Positions 16,541 to 26,782 of a stretch of 64,000 bases of DNA are shown here, piece by piece. Every line of letters begins with the position of its first letter. The stretch's first letter is position 1. The position numbers were made by a program, and so were the translations under genes. Source of the DNA: Actinomycetales bacterium (lineage in GTDB: Bacteria > Actinomycetota > Actinomycetes > Actinomycetales > Dermatophilaceae). Location: NCBI GenBank assembly GCA_016710385.1, contig JADJVX010000018.1, positions 496,001 to 560,000 on the forward strand, read 5' to 3'. The notes under the pieces are model-generated. The model ran no database searches, was not told the DNA's origin, and saw nothing but the letters and a program-made list of their open reading frames with translations.

Positions 16541-17100
16541 CAGTCGTCCTCCTCGCTCGCATCGTCACGGTCGTGCAGCTCGTCGCACTCATCCAGTTCG
16601 TCCAGCTCGTCCACTCGACCGAACTCCACTTCGACCCGCGCCCGGGTCAATTCGGCCAGCGGCAGGGTGAGCCCGGCCCCGCCTTCGACGGTCAGCTCGA
16701 CCGTGTCGGCGGCCACGGCCAGAATGCGTCCGCGCACACTCGAGCCGTCCGGGCGGGTTGCGACGACCAGACGCCCGACATTGCGGCGCCAATGCCGCCA
16801 GTGCTGGAGAGGTCGGTCCACCCCAGGAGAACTCACTTCGAGCACGTATGCCGTTTCACCCATGGTCCCGGCGGCATCGAGGGTGTCGCTCACCACTCGG
16901 GTGGCATCGGCGATCTCATCGAGAGACAGCGGCGCAATCCGGGAGGTCGTGTCGTGATCGGTGAGGTCAGCCAGGTCGGCGCCGACGGCGACGCGCACCA
17001 CCCGGCGACGTCCGGCCGCCTGGACGGAGAGGTCCTCGACGACGAGTCCTCGTGCGGCCAAGGGTGCGGTGAGAGCGGCACGGATGCGGTCGGCGATCAC
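16540..17100 (-). CDS. rimP: Ribosome maturation factor RimP
   Basis: A 186-residue protein needed for 30S subunit maturation. GLVVEDLSVQAAGRRRVVRV opens the N-terminal domain and YVLEVSSPGVDRPL near 86 is the family's signature. The C-terminal ~25 residues are strongly acidic (runs of Asp and Glu). It starts with GTG at 17100 and is the first gene of the rimP-nusA-ylxR-infB-rbfA-truB-ribF operon; the 272-nt gap to the divergent lipoprotein gene presumably holds the promoters for both. Confidence 0.93.
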   Translation of the reverse strand: MIADRIRAALTAPLAARGLVVEDLSVQAAGRRRVVRVAVGADLADLTDHDTTSRIAPLSLDEIADATRVVSDTLDAAGTMGETAYVLEVSSPGVDRPLQHWRHWRRNVGRLVVATRPDGSSVRGRILAVAADTVELTVEGGAGLTLPLAELTRARVEVEFGRVDELDELDECDELHDRDDASEEDD

Positions 17101-17372
17101 ACCCCATCACCTCCTGCTCGGTTGGCGCTCTTCTCGAATGACCGACTCTGTGGTCGGCTGGTCTCCCCTCACTGTAACTGCCATCGCCCGCAGCCGCCCG
17201 GCTGTCCCACCCCGGCCACTGTCCGTTATGCCGCTCTCTCGCATCGGTGGACAGCGAGCCTGCGGCAGCCTCATGTCATGATCGGCGGGTGTCGGCCCGT
17301 CCTGCCCCCCAGCTGCAACCGGGAGTCCGGGCCGCCGCGGCTGCTCCGGCCCACCCCGGATCACCAGCCGGT

Positions 17373-18377
17373 ATGCCGTCCCGCCGAGTCCTGCTGCGCG
17401 GCGCCATCGCCGGCGCAGTCGCAGTCGGGGTCACGGCCGCGAGTGGCTGTGGGATTCAGCTCGAACAGGACGCGCCTATCCCTTTCATCACCCGCCGGCC
17501 GATGCCGGACGAAGGTGCACTGCTCACGGCATACCGCGACGTGTCGCAGCTCGCGGCCGAGGCGGCCCGCACTGCTGGACCCCACGGCGCGGCGATCTCC
17601 GCACGGCATACCCGCCAGCGAGCCGTCCTCGAGCAGGTGCTGCGTGATGGGGGCGTCCCGGACGACGTGCTGGCCCGCGCGCTGGCCACACCCACGTCAT
17701 CGACGGCCCCGACCGGATCGACGGGCGTCGCCCCCTCGCCTGCGGCTTCGAGCTCAGCGAGCGTCGGTGGTGCGACCCCGGAGGCCACCGCCGGGCGACC
17801 CGAGGATCTCGCCACAGCCGAGCTGGCCCTGGTCGCGCCGGAGCGGTTGCGCCGGCTGGCCGACTCAGGCCCGGCCCGGGGCCTGCTCATCGCGCTCTCG
17901 GTCCACGCAGGAGCGACCGGTCTGGGCCTGGGCGGCGCGCCGGCCTGGCCCGCCGACGCTGGCGGCCTCCTCCTGGACGAGGTGGCCGCCCGTCCCGTGC
18001 TCACCGCCATGGCGGGCCTGGCGTACGTCACCGAACTCGCAGCGGCGCGCACCCCCGCAGGGTCCCGCGCGCCTCTCGTCGAGCTCGTGGCCCGGGTCCG
18101 GGCCCGGGAACGTCGAATTCGCGCGATCGCGGGCCAGGGTCTGGTCGTGCCGCCCTACGGGTTCGGCAGCCCGGCAGCCATCACCGACGCCGGCGCGGGG
18201 CACAGCGCCGTCCGTGCGGCCCTCGTCGACGTGGTCGATGTCGCCTTACGTTCGATCGCGGCTCTGGCTCCGGGATCCACCGCGCTTGAGCCGCTGGTGC
18301 GGACCGCCGTGGAGGCGCTCGTGGACGCGACGGCATACGGACACCCGATGCCGACGTTCCCGGGGATGACCGACTGA
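17373..18377 (+). CDS. Putative Tat-exported lipoprotein, function unknown
   Basis: A protein of about 334 residues that I do not recognise. The N-terminus PSRRVLLRGAIAGA has a twin-arginine signal followed by a lipobox, ASGC, so lipidation at the cysteine near residue 26 is predicted. The mature part is Ala-rich with a Ser/Thr/Pro linker near residue 110-140 and helical segments after it. A divergent lipoprotein beside rimP is also seen in other actinobacteria. The start is ambiguous: in-frame GTG codons at 17247 and 17289 would add 42 or 28 residues; the ATG at 17373 gives the tidiest signal peptide and lies inside a GTATGCCGT motif. Confidence 0.65.
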   Translation: MPSRRVLLRGAIAGAVAVGVTAASGCGIQLEQDAPIPFITRRPMPDEGALLTAYRDVSQLAAEAARTAGPHGAAISARHTRQRAVLEQVLRDGGVPDDVLARALATPTSSTAPTGSTGVAPSPAASSSASVGGATPEATAGRPEDLATAELALVAPERLRRLADSGPARGLLIALSVHAGATGLGLGGAPAWPADAGGLLLDEVAARPVLTAMAGLAYVTELAAARTPAGSRAPLVELVARVRARERRIRAIAGQGLVVPPYGFGSPAAITDAGAGHSAVRAALVDVVDVALRSIAALAPGSTALEPLVRTAVEALVDATAYGHPMPTFPGMTD

Positions 18378-18393
18378 CCTGGAGGAGGGCCCC

Positions 18394-20383
<1,990 letters not shown>

Positions 20384-20385
<2 letters not shown>

Positions 20386-20410
20386 CGAGGCAGCGCCGAG
20401 CGACCTCGTC
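20384..20410. terminator. Hairpin between convergent DUF255 and apbE genes
   Basis: GACGAGG (20384-20390) pairs with CCTCGTC (20404-20410) across a 13-nt loop, overlapping the DUF255 stop. No U-tract is seen. Confidence 0.5.
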
Positions 20411-20433
20411 TCAGGATGCCGCGGCGCCCCGGG

Positions 20434-21174
20434 TCAGAGATCGAAGGCGGCGTAGTCCCGCTGGGCATCGAATCGTTCACGAGCCGCTGCGCCCCCCACG
20501 AACAGCGCCGTGGCCCAGATGTCTGCCCATAGCAAGGTGGGACCGATGACGGTGCTGGACCCGTCCCGCGCGGCGTAGCTGCCGGTGGCGGGGTCGTAGA
20601 GGTGGGCTCCACGGGCTGCGGTGCCCGAGGTCGCGACCGCACCGCATTCCAGGGGCACGACGCGCGCGATCTGGGCGCGGTCGCGCGGGTTCTCCACCCC
20701 GATCCGCCACGGTGCGGCATCCGGGCCGAGCGGTGGGACATGGCGGTGTCGCCCGGCGAGCACGTCGCCGCCGGCATTGACGCACCACGAGACCCCAGCC
20801 AGACCGGCAAGGTATTCCGAAGCCCGATCGACGGCCCAGCCCTTGACCAACCCGGTGGGATCGAACGAGCGGCCGCCCGCACCGTCGGGCAGATCGGTGG
20901 TGAACGCGCCGCCGGTCAGCGCCCGCCCCTGCTCGCCGATCTCCATCGCCTGGGCGACCAGCGGATCGCATTCGCCCAGGGCGATCTCCCCGCGGCGCAG
21001 CCTCGAGGTCTGCGAATCGGACCGGTAGGTCGTGAAGATGTCCTCCATCCGGGTCAATTCGGCATATGCCGCAGACACGGCCTTCTCGATATCGCGACGG
21101 GCCGGGTCGGCGGCTCGCACGTGGATGCTGATCGGCATCCCCATGAGCTGCTCGACCCAGGCCCGACGACTCAC
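20434..21174 (-). CDS. apbE: FAD:protein FMN transferase (ApbE family)
   Basis: A 246-residue enzyme that links FMN covalently to a Thr or Ser of a target protein, using FAD. GMPISIHVRA near the start, RMEDIFTTYRSDSQTSRL, then FDPTGLVKGWAVDRA near 132 and VNAGGDVLAG near 158 are family motifs; ADIWATALFV near the C-terminus completes the Mg/FAD site. It is shorter than the common ~300 residues. The GTG start overlaps the stop of the FMN-binding protein by 4 nt (GTGA). The adjacent target gene carries the SGAT acceptor motif, which strongly supports the enzyme-substrate pairing. No signal peptide, so it should act in the cytoplasm. Confidence 0.9.
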   Translation of the reverse strand: MSRRAWVEQLMGMPISIHVRAADPARRDIEKAVSAAYAELTRMEDIFTTYRSDSQTSRLRRGEIALGECDPLVAQAMEIGEQGRALTGGAFTTDLPDGAGGRSFDPTGLVKGWAVDRASEYLAGLAGVSWCVNAGGDVLAGRHRHVPPLGPDAAPWRIGVENPRDRAQIARVVPLECGAVATSGTAARGAHLYDPATGSYAARDGSSTVIGPTLLWADIWATALFVGGAAARERFDAQRDYAAFDL

Positions 21175-21704
21175 AGATTGGCCCTGTCGATGGCCGACTG
21201 CAGCGACTGGATGTATGCGACCGAGGTGACCGTGGCCCCCGAGACCATGTCGATGTCCGCGCTCTGCGCCGCGACGACCTCTTGGTTGAGGATCGGCACC
21301 GCACGGTTGTTGATCTGAATGTCGTGGCGGTCCCGATTCGGGATCTGGAGCACCGAGGCGCCCGTGATCTTGCCATCGGCAACCGTGATCTGCACCTGGA
21401 CGTTGCCGAACCGGGTCGGCACGGCGGACCCGGCGATCGCGGTGCCGGAGGCCGAGCCTGCCGATCCGCCGGTGCCTGCCGAGCCACCGTTGCCGGACGA
21501 ACCTGCCGACCCGCTCGACCCGGACGATCCGGGAGCTTTGGGTTGGGTGCCCGTGCCTGGCACGGTCCCGGTCGAGCCCGAGCCCTTGGCACCCGCCGCC
21601 ACGTGCGTGGAGGCACTCACGGTGCTGGAGGTCGACGTGTGATAGCTGAACAGCAGCACCAGGGTGGTGATGGTGGACAGAGCCCACAGGACGATGCGTC
21701 GCAT
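21171..21704 (-). CDS. FMN-binding domain protein, covalent flavin acceptor
   Basis: A 177-residue exported or membrane-anchored protein. An N-terminal hydrophobic segment (about residues 4-22) is followed by a long Gly/Ser-rich linker (~40-88) and a C-terminal FMN-binding domain of the RnfG/NqrC type. The acceptor motif DMVSGATVTS lies near residue 150; the Thr of SGAT is the predicted FMN attachment site. It sits between a transmembrane NAD(P)H-type reductase and ApbE, so it probably receives electrons outside the membrane. The linker would let the flavin domain reach out from its anchor. Final acceptor unknown. Confidence 0.88.
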   Translation of the reverse strand: MRRIVLWALSTITTLVLLFSYHTSTSSTVSASTHVAAGAKGSGSTGTVPGTGTQPKAPGSSGSSGSAGSSGNGGSAGTGGSAGSASGTAIAGSAVPTRFGNVQVQITVADGKITGASVLQIPNRDRHDIQINNRAVPILNQEVVAAQSADIDMVSGATVTSVAYIQSLQSAIDRANL

Positions 21705-21734
21705 GATCGGATTCCTTCTACCGTTGCTCGCCGG

Positions 21735-23189
21735 TCAGTAGCCGAAGCGTTCGAGGTGGATGTTGCGCTCGGGCACTCCCCCGGCCAGCGCAGCGGTGCG
21801 GACCAGGTCCATCCATCGGTCGCCGCCACAGATGTAGACGTCATGGTCGGCGAGGTCCGGGACGAGGTGTCGTAGCGCGTCGGTGTCGCTCAGATGGCTG
21901 GCGTTCCCGGGCAGCCAACTCTCGCGGGAGGTCGCCCGCCCGCCGAGCACGGTGAAGATCCGGGCACCTCGGCGGCCGGCCAGATCCAGCAATTCGTCGG
22001 CAAAGAGCACATCACCGCTGCTGTGGGCGCGATAGACCAGGGTGACGTCACCGGACGCCTGGGGCAGTTCCTCGAGCAACGCTCGCATCGGGGTGATGCC
22101 GATGCCGGCACCGATGAGCAGCACCTTGCGCCGAGTGCGGACCCCGCCGTGCAGCCGGCCGTAGGGTCCCTCGATCATGACTCGCGACCCGAGCGTGAGG
22201 TGAGCCAGCGCGGAAGACCCGTCTCCGAGGTGGGCTGCGGTGATCCTCAGCGAGCGACCGTCCGGTGCGGCGGACAGCGAATAGGGGTGCGCGCGAGTCG
22301 CGCCCGGGGCGTCGAGGAAACGCCACTGGAAGAACTGTCCCGCAGCTGCCGGGAGCCGGTCCAGGTCACGCCCGGTGATGAGCACCGTCGTCGCGGCCGG
22401 CCCCTCGGGTCGCACCTCGGCGACGACCAACCGGTGCCGCAGCGTGCGGTAGATCGGCAGGCCGACCCGCCACACCGCCACGGACGCCAACGCCGCGGCA
22501 TACAGGGTCCACCAGAACACCGTCGCTGCGAGGTTGCCGACGAAGTCCTGGCCGGCCCAGAGCTGGTGTGGCAGCGCCAGGCCGACCCCGAGATAGGCAT
22601 ACAGGTGCAGCAGGTGCCACGACTCGTAGCGCAGCGCCGCCCGGGCGGCCTTCATCGAGGTGACCGTCACCATGGTGAGCGCTGCGACGGCAGCGACCGC
22701 GAGCAGGATGCCGGGATAGTTGGCGACCAGGTCGACGATGGTGCCCCAGAGGCCTTGCCGGGTCTGGACGGCATACCCGAACCAGATGAGCAGCAGGTGG
22801 GCGACCATGAGGTTGAACGACCAGAAGCCCACGAGTCGGTGTCGCCGGGCGAGCTCGTCCTGGCCGTAGGACCGCTCGACGAACGGGATGCGCGCCATGA
22901 GCAGCACCTGCACGAGCAGCAACTGCGAGGCGATGAGCCCGAGCAGCCGGCCGAGAGAGGTCACACCCCCACCTGCGGTCGCCATCTCCTGGATGCCACC
23001 ATTGCGGACCCACAGGGCCACAACGACGAGCATGGTCAGCCAGGTGAACGCTCCGGCTGCGTCTCGCCACCACGCTGGGGTCGGTCGGCCGCCCCGCATC
23101 GAGGGCATCCCCGGACCGGGCCGGGCACCCGGACCGGGCACGGAATGCTCGGTCATCGGGTGGAGGGTAGCGGTGCTCATGGCCCTCAC
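21735..23189 (-). CDS. Transmembrane ferric-reductase-like oxidoreductase
   Basis: A 484-residue protein with about six membrane helices in residues ~45-270 (ferric reductase-like domain, with HRLVGFWSFNLMVAH and YESWHLLHLYAYLG supplying histidines for heme) and a C-terminal FAD/NAD(P)H module. HPYSLSAAPDG near 300 is the flavin-binding region, LLIGAGIGITPMRALL near 360 the NAD(P) P-loop, and DVYICGGDRWMD near 453 closes it. It should move electrons from cytoplasmic NAD(P)H across the membrane, plausibly to the FMN protein encoded next. A GGAGG site lies 5 nt before the GTG at 23189; the ATG at 23180 is an alternative start. Confidence 0.88.
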   Translation of the reverse strand: MRAMSTATLHPMTEHSVPGPGARPGPGMPSMRGGRPTPAWWRDAAGAFTWLTMLVVVALWVRNGGIQEMATAGGGVTSLGRLLGLIASQLLLVQVLLMARIPFVERSYGQDELARRHRLVGFWSFNLMVAHLLLIWFGYAVQTRQGLWGTIVDLVANYPGILLAVAAVAALTMVTVTSMKAARAALRYESWHLLHLYAYLGVGLALPHQLWAGQDFVGNLAATVFWWTLYAAALASVAVWRVGLPIYRTLRHRLVVAEVRPEGPAATTVLITGRDLDRLPAAAGQFFQWRFLDAPGATRAHPYSLSAAPDGRSLRITAAHLGDGSSALAHLTLGSRVMIEGPYGRLHGGVRTRRKVLLIGAGIGITPMRALLEELPQASGDVTLVYRAHSSGDVLFADELLDLAGRRGARIFTVLGGRATSRESWLPGNASHLSDTDALRHLVPDLADHDVYICGGDRWMDLVRTAALAGGVPERNIHLERFGY

Positions 23190-23252
23190 CTTTTCCTCCG
23201 AAGCTGAGGGTTTGCTGTGAGTGTCGTGGGATCGAGGAATGAGCGCCGGGAG

Positions 23253-24032
23253 TCAGGACCAGAAGCCGAGCACTGCGCCGCCGATCCGCACGATGAAGGC
23301 CGACACCACGACGACGAACACCGCGCGCACAAAGCCGCTGCCCAGTCGCAGCGCCGAGCGTGCTCCGAGGTATCCGCCGAGCACGTTGAGAGCGCCGAGC
23401 CACAGGCCGACAGTCCAGATCACCTCGCCGTGCGGGACGAAGACCGTGAGGGCCCCGAGGTTGGTGGCGAAGTTGGCGATCTTGGCCAGCGCGCTGGCCT
23501 CGAGGAAGGCGTAACCAAGCAACCCGACGAGTGCGAAGACGAGGAAGGATCCGGTGCCCGGCCCGAGGGCCCCGTCGTAGCACCCGATCCCGAGGCCGAC
23601 GAGCACCGCATACGAGGTATGCCGTGCTCGCGAGTGCCGCAGTGTGGTCACCTCCCCGAGCGAGGGCTTGAGCAGGGTGTAGGCACCGACGGCGACGAGC
23701 AGCCCGAGGATGATGGGGTTGAAGGCAGCCTTGGGGATGTGTAACCCGACGAAGGCGCCGCCGATGGCCCCGAGGTAGGCCGGGATGGCGACCGAGACGG
23801 CCGTGCGCAGGTCGGGACGCAGCCTCCGGGCGTAAGTCACTGCGCTGACTGAGGTGCCGCAGATCGACCCGAGCTTGTTGGTGGCCAGCAATTGGGCAGG
23901 CGAGGTGCCCGGCAGGCCGAGCAGGAGGGCCGGCAGCTGGATCAACCCTCCCCCACCGACGACCGCATCGACCCAGCCCGCGAGCAGCGCCGCCCCGCCG
24001 AGCAGCGCCCAGACCAGCGGCCCGTCAGGCAT
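23253..24032 (-). CDS. TauE/SafE family sulfite/anion permease
   Basis: A 259-residue membrane protein with about eight hydrophobic segments. The family's two inverted repeats are visible: GWVDAVVGGGGLIQLPALLL near residue 19 with NKLGSICG near 53, and the second with CYDGALGPGTGSFLVFALVG near 150 and KIANFATNLGAL near 186. Members export sulfite, sulfoacetate or related anions; the substrate here is unknown. The ATG overlaps the HAD gene stop by 8 nt. Inside the gene a near-perfect hairpin carries a motif copy. Confidence 0.85.
   Translation of the reverse strand: MPDGPLVWALLGGAALLAGWVDAVVGGGGLIQLPALLLGLPGTSPAQLLATNKLGSICGTSVSAVTYARRLRPDLRTAVSVAIPAYLGAIGGAFVGLHIPKAAFNPIILGLLVAVGAYTLLKPSLGEVTTLRHSRARHTSYAVLVGLGIGCYDGALGPGTGSFLVFALVGLLGYAFLEASALAKIANFATNLGALTVFVPHGEVIWTVGLWLGALNVLGGYLGARSALRLGSGFVRAVFVVVVSAFIVRIGGAVLGFWS
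23601..23629. repeat. Near-palindromic motif pair inside the TauE gene
   Basis: GAGCACCGCATAC (23601-23613) and GTATGCCGTGCTC (23617-23629) are complementary except for one C:C mismatch, with a 3-nt loop. The right arm is an exact motif copy and the left arm is a copy with one change. Confidence 0.85.
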
Positions 24033-24762
24033 CCGCGCCCAGCGACCAGGCGGCGACGATCCTGGCGATGTCGGACAACTCGTACGCGACTGCGTCGGGC
24101 GTCGCCTCGTGGGATACCTGCTGCTCGGTGGGAATGTCGGAATGCGGGATCCAGATCGCGCGCATACCGGCCGACTGTGGCCCGTGAACGTCCTCGAAGG
24201 ACCGGTCGCCGACGTAGACACACCGGCTTGGGTGGGCCGACACGGCCGCAGCAGCCGCAAGGAAGATCTCGGTCCGGGGCTTCACCCAGGGAGTCTCGCT
24301 GGAGTAGACGTCGCCGTCGATGAGATGCAGCACCTCGTCACGGGCAAAGATCTCGCGGTGATAGTCGCGGCTCCAGATCGTGTTCGAGAGCACACCGATG
24401 CGAATTCCCTTACTGCGCAACGCCTCCCACAGTAAGGGGATCTCGGGATGGGTGAAGGTGTGTGGTTCCCAGAACTCCCGGTATGCCGTGAGGCCGGCTC
24501 CCAGCGCCGGGTGCGCCGGGTCGAGGCCCGCCTCCTGGAGGATCTCGGACAAGCGGGCGCTGGTGCCCTCGGTGCGCCCGCGCCGCCACGCCGCTTCCTC
24601 GGCGGCATGCACGGCGCTGGCGGTGTCATTGAGCGAACAGGCAATAGCGCCCATGCCACGGGCGAAGACCCTCCACTGCTCACGCAGGTCGACCGTGTGC
24701 CAGGGGGTGATCGTGCCTCCCCAATCGAAGATGACGGCCTCGACGGCGCTGCTCTGCGACAC
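24025..24762 (-). CDS. HAD-superfamily hydrolase
   Basis: A 245-residue HAD phosphatase-like protein. Motif I is VIFDWGGTITPWH near residue 10: the nucleophile Asp is present, but the usual second Asp (position +2) is Gly. Motif II is the Ser/Thr of GVLSNT near 122, motif III the Lys of WVKPRTEIF near 158, and motif IV VYVGDRSFEDVHG near 182. Without the +2 Asp the acid/base step must use another residue, as in phosphonatase-type members. Substrate unknown. GTG start, 5 nt after proS. Confidence 0.85.
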   Translation of the reverse strand: MSQSSAVEAVIFDWGGTITPWHTVDLREQWRVFARGMGAIACSLNDTASAVHAAEEAAWRRGRTEGTSARLSEILQEAGLDPAHPALGAGLTAYREFWEPHTFTHPEIPLLWEALRSKGIRIGVLSNTIWSRDYHREIFARDEVLHLIDGDVYSSETPWVKPRTEIFLAAAAAVSAHPSRCVYVGDRSFEDVHGPQSAGMRAIWIPHSDIPTEQQVSHEATPDAVAYELSDIARIVAAWSLGADA

Positions 24763-24767
24763 GAGCG

Positions 24768-26537
24768 TCAGCGCCCAACCTCACGGCATACCTGCTCGGC
24801 CGCCTCACCAACCGGCACCTCGCGGCGCTGTCCTGAGCGGCGGTCCTTGAGCTCGACGACCCCGGAAGCCAGCCCGCGACCGACGACGACGATGGTCGGC
24901 ACGCCGATGAGCTCGGAGTCCTTGAACTTGACGCCCGGGGAGACTCCACGGCGGTCGTCGTAGATGACGTCCAGGCCGGCGGCAGCGAGCTCCCGAGTCA
25001 GGGATTCGGCCGCGACGAAGACTTCCTCGTCCTTGCCGGTCGCCACGACGTGGACATCGGCCGGGCTGATCTCACGTGGCCAGCACAGCCCCGAGTCGTC
25101 GTGGTTGCCCTCGGCGACACATGCCACGGCGCGCGACACCCCAATGCCGTAGGACCCCATGACGACCGTCGCAAGCTTGCCGTTGACGTCAAGCACCTTG
25201 AGGTCTAGGGCCTCGGCGTACTTCTTGCCGAGCTGGAAGATGTGGCCCATCTCGATGCCGCGAGCAGCTTCCAGGCCTGCACCCTCGCCGCACGACGGGC
25301 ACATGTCGCCGACCTTGACCTCGGCTGCCTCGATGGTGCCGTCGGCCGTGAAGTCGCGCCCGGCCACCAGCCCGATGACGTGTTGGCCGGCACTGTTGGC
25401 ACCGGTGACCCAGGCGGTGCCGATGGACACCCGCGGGTCGGTGAGATAGTGGATCCCCGTCGCGGACTCGGATCCCAGAGCGGTGGGGCCGATGTAGCCA
25501 CGCACCAACCCGGGGTGCTTGGCGAACTGCGCCTCGTCGAAGGCCAGGACCACGGCGGGCTCGACCTGGGCAGCGAGGCGCTTCTCGTCGACCTCGCGGT
25601 CGCCGGGCACCCCGATGACGAGGGGCTCGGTGCGTCCGTCGGGGTGCTGCAGCAGAACGACGACGTTCTTGAGCGTGTCGGCTCCGGTCCACGCCCGATC
25701 GGCCCGCGGATGGGCCTGGTTGAGGAAGTCGACGAGGGTCTCGATGGTCGGCGTGCCGGGCGTGTCGATCACCTGGGCGGACGGCATACCGGAGTGGTCG
25801 ATCGCGTCGGGTGTAGGCACCCGGACGGCCTCGACGTTGGCGGCATACCCGCAGCTCGCGCAGTGGACGTAGGTGTCCTCACCATTGGCCGCCGTGGCAA
25901 GAAACTCCTCGCTCTTGGACCCGCCCATCGCTCCGGCCATCGCCTGGACGATGACGTAGTGGAAGCCGAGGCGGTTGAAGATCTTGATGTAGGCGTCCCG
26001 GTGGGCGTCGTAGCTCTTGGCCAGCCCGGCCTCGTCGACGTCGAAGGAGTAGGAGTCCTTCATGACGAACTCGCGCCCGCGCAGCACACCGGCCCGCGGC
26101 CGGGCCTCGTCGCGGTACTTGGTCTGGATCTGGTACAGGCTGATCGGCAGGTCCTTGTAGGACGAGAAGAGGTCCTTGACCGCGAGCGTGAAGAGCTCTT
26201 CGTGGGTCGGCCCGAGCAGGTAGTCGGCGCCCTTGCGGTCTTTGAGCCGGAAGATGTTGTCGCCATATTCGGTCCACCGGCCGGTCGCCTCGTAGGGCTC
26301 CTTGGGCAGCAGCGCAGGGAAGAGCAACTCCTGGCTGATCTCGTCCATCTCCTCGCGCACGATGCGCTCGACGTTGCGCAGCACTCGCAGCCCGAGCGGC
26401 AACCAGGTGTAGATGCCGGGGCTGACTCGCCGGACGTAGCCCGCGCGCACCAGGAGGCGGTGGCTGGGCACCTCGGCGTCGGCGGGGTCCTCCCGAAGGG
26501 TCCGCAGGAACAGCGAGGACATGCGCAGGACGGTCAC
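24768..26537 (-). CDS. proS: Prolyl-tRNA synthetase, bacterial type with editing domain
   Basis: A 589-residue class II synthetase. Motif 1 region GIYTWLPLGLRVLRNVE near residue 41; motif 2 YRDEARPRAGVLRGREFVMKD near 140; the inserted editing domain (about 220-405) and motif 3 SYGIGVSRAVACVAE near 450; the anticodon-binding domain follows to the C-terminus. The GTG start at 26537 has AAGGAG 5 nt upstream; an ATG five codons later is less well placed. The leader carries a motif-built hairpin about 40 nt upstream. I saw no T-box elements in it. Confidence 0.95.
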   Translation of the reverse strand: MTVLRMSSLFLRTLREDPADAEVPSHRLLVRAGYVRRVSPGIYTWLPLGLRVLRNVERIVREEMDEISQELLFPALLPKEPYEATGRWTEYGDNIFRLKDRKGADYLLGPTHEELFTLAVKDLFSSYKDLPISLYQIQTKYRDEARPRAGVLRGREFVMKDSYSFDVDEAGLAKSYDAHRDAYIKIFNRLGFHYVIVQAMAGAMGGSKSEEFLATAANGEDTYVHCASCGYAANVEAVRVPTPDAIDHSGMPSAQVIDTPGTPTIETLVDFLNQAHPRADRAWTGADTLKNVVVLLQHPDGRTEPLVIGVPGDREVDEKRLAAQVEPAVVLAFDEAQFAKHPGLVRGYIGPTALGSESATGIHYLTDPRVSIGTAWVTGANSAGQHVIGLVAGRDFTADGTIEAAEVKVGDMCPSCGEGAGLEAARGIEMGHIFQLGKKYAEALDLKVLDVNGKLATVVMGSYGIGVSRAVACVAEGNHDDSGLCWPREISPADVHVVATGKDEEVFVAAESLTRELAAAGLDVIYDDRRGVSPGVKFKDSELIGVPTIVVVGRGLASGVVELKDRRSGQRREVPVGEAAEQVCREVGR

Positions 26538-26576
26538 GATCTCTCCTTCAGGGGGTCTCGGGAAGGATATCGGCCC

Positions 26577-26598
26577 GTATGCCGTCCCCCGACGGCAT
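26577..26598. repeat. Motif hairpin in the proS leader
   Basis: ATGCCGTC (26579-26586) pairs with GACGGCAT (26591-26598) over a CCCC loop; the left arm lies in an exact GTATGCCGT. Another motif copy follows at 26705. The whole gap 26538-26782 contains no gene that I can support. Confidence 0.75.
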
Positions 26599-26782
26599 TT
26601 CTGCCGCCCCCGCCATGCCTGCCACCAGCAGGCGCTATGTCGGCGGCGGCAAGCCAGGCCTTCGCGCCTCGAGCCGCCGGGCTTGTCCGCGGGCAGCTGC
26701 AGCGGTATGCCGTGGGGCAGCTGCCGTTGGTCGCCGGCGCGTGCGTGGACTCCTGACCTCAGCCGAAGGTCTACGCCGGGCG

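Noticed and set aside
17107..17364. A small minus-strand ORF between rimP and the lipoprotein
   Set aside because: No ribosome site or recognisable family, and it overlaps the region expected to hold the divergent promoters.
26538..26782. A T-box or second tRNA-type riboswitch upstream of proS
   Set aside because: No GGTGG-type T-box bulge or Stem I specifier region could be found; only a motif hairpin is present.
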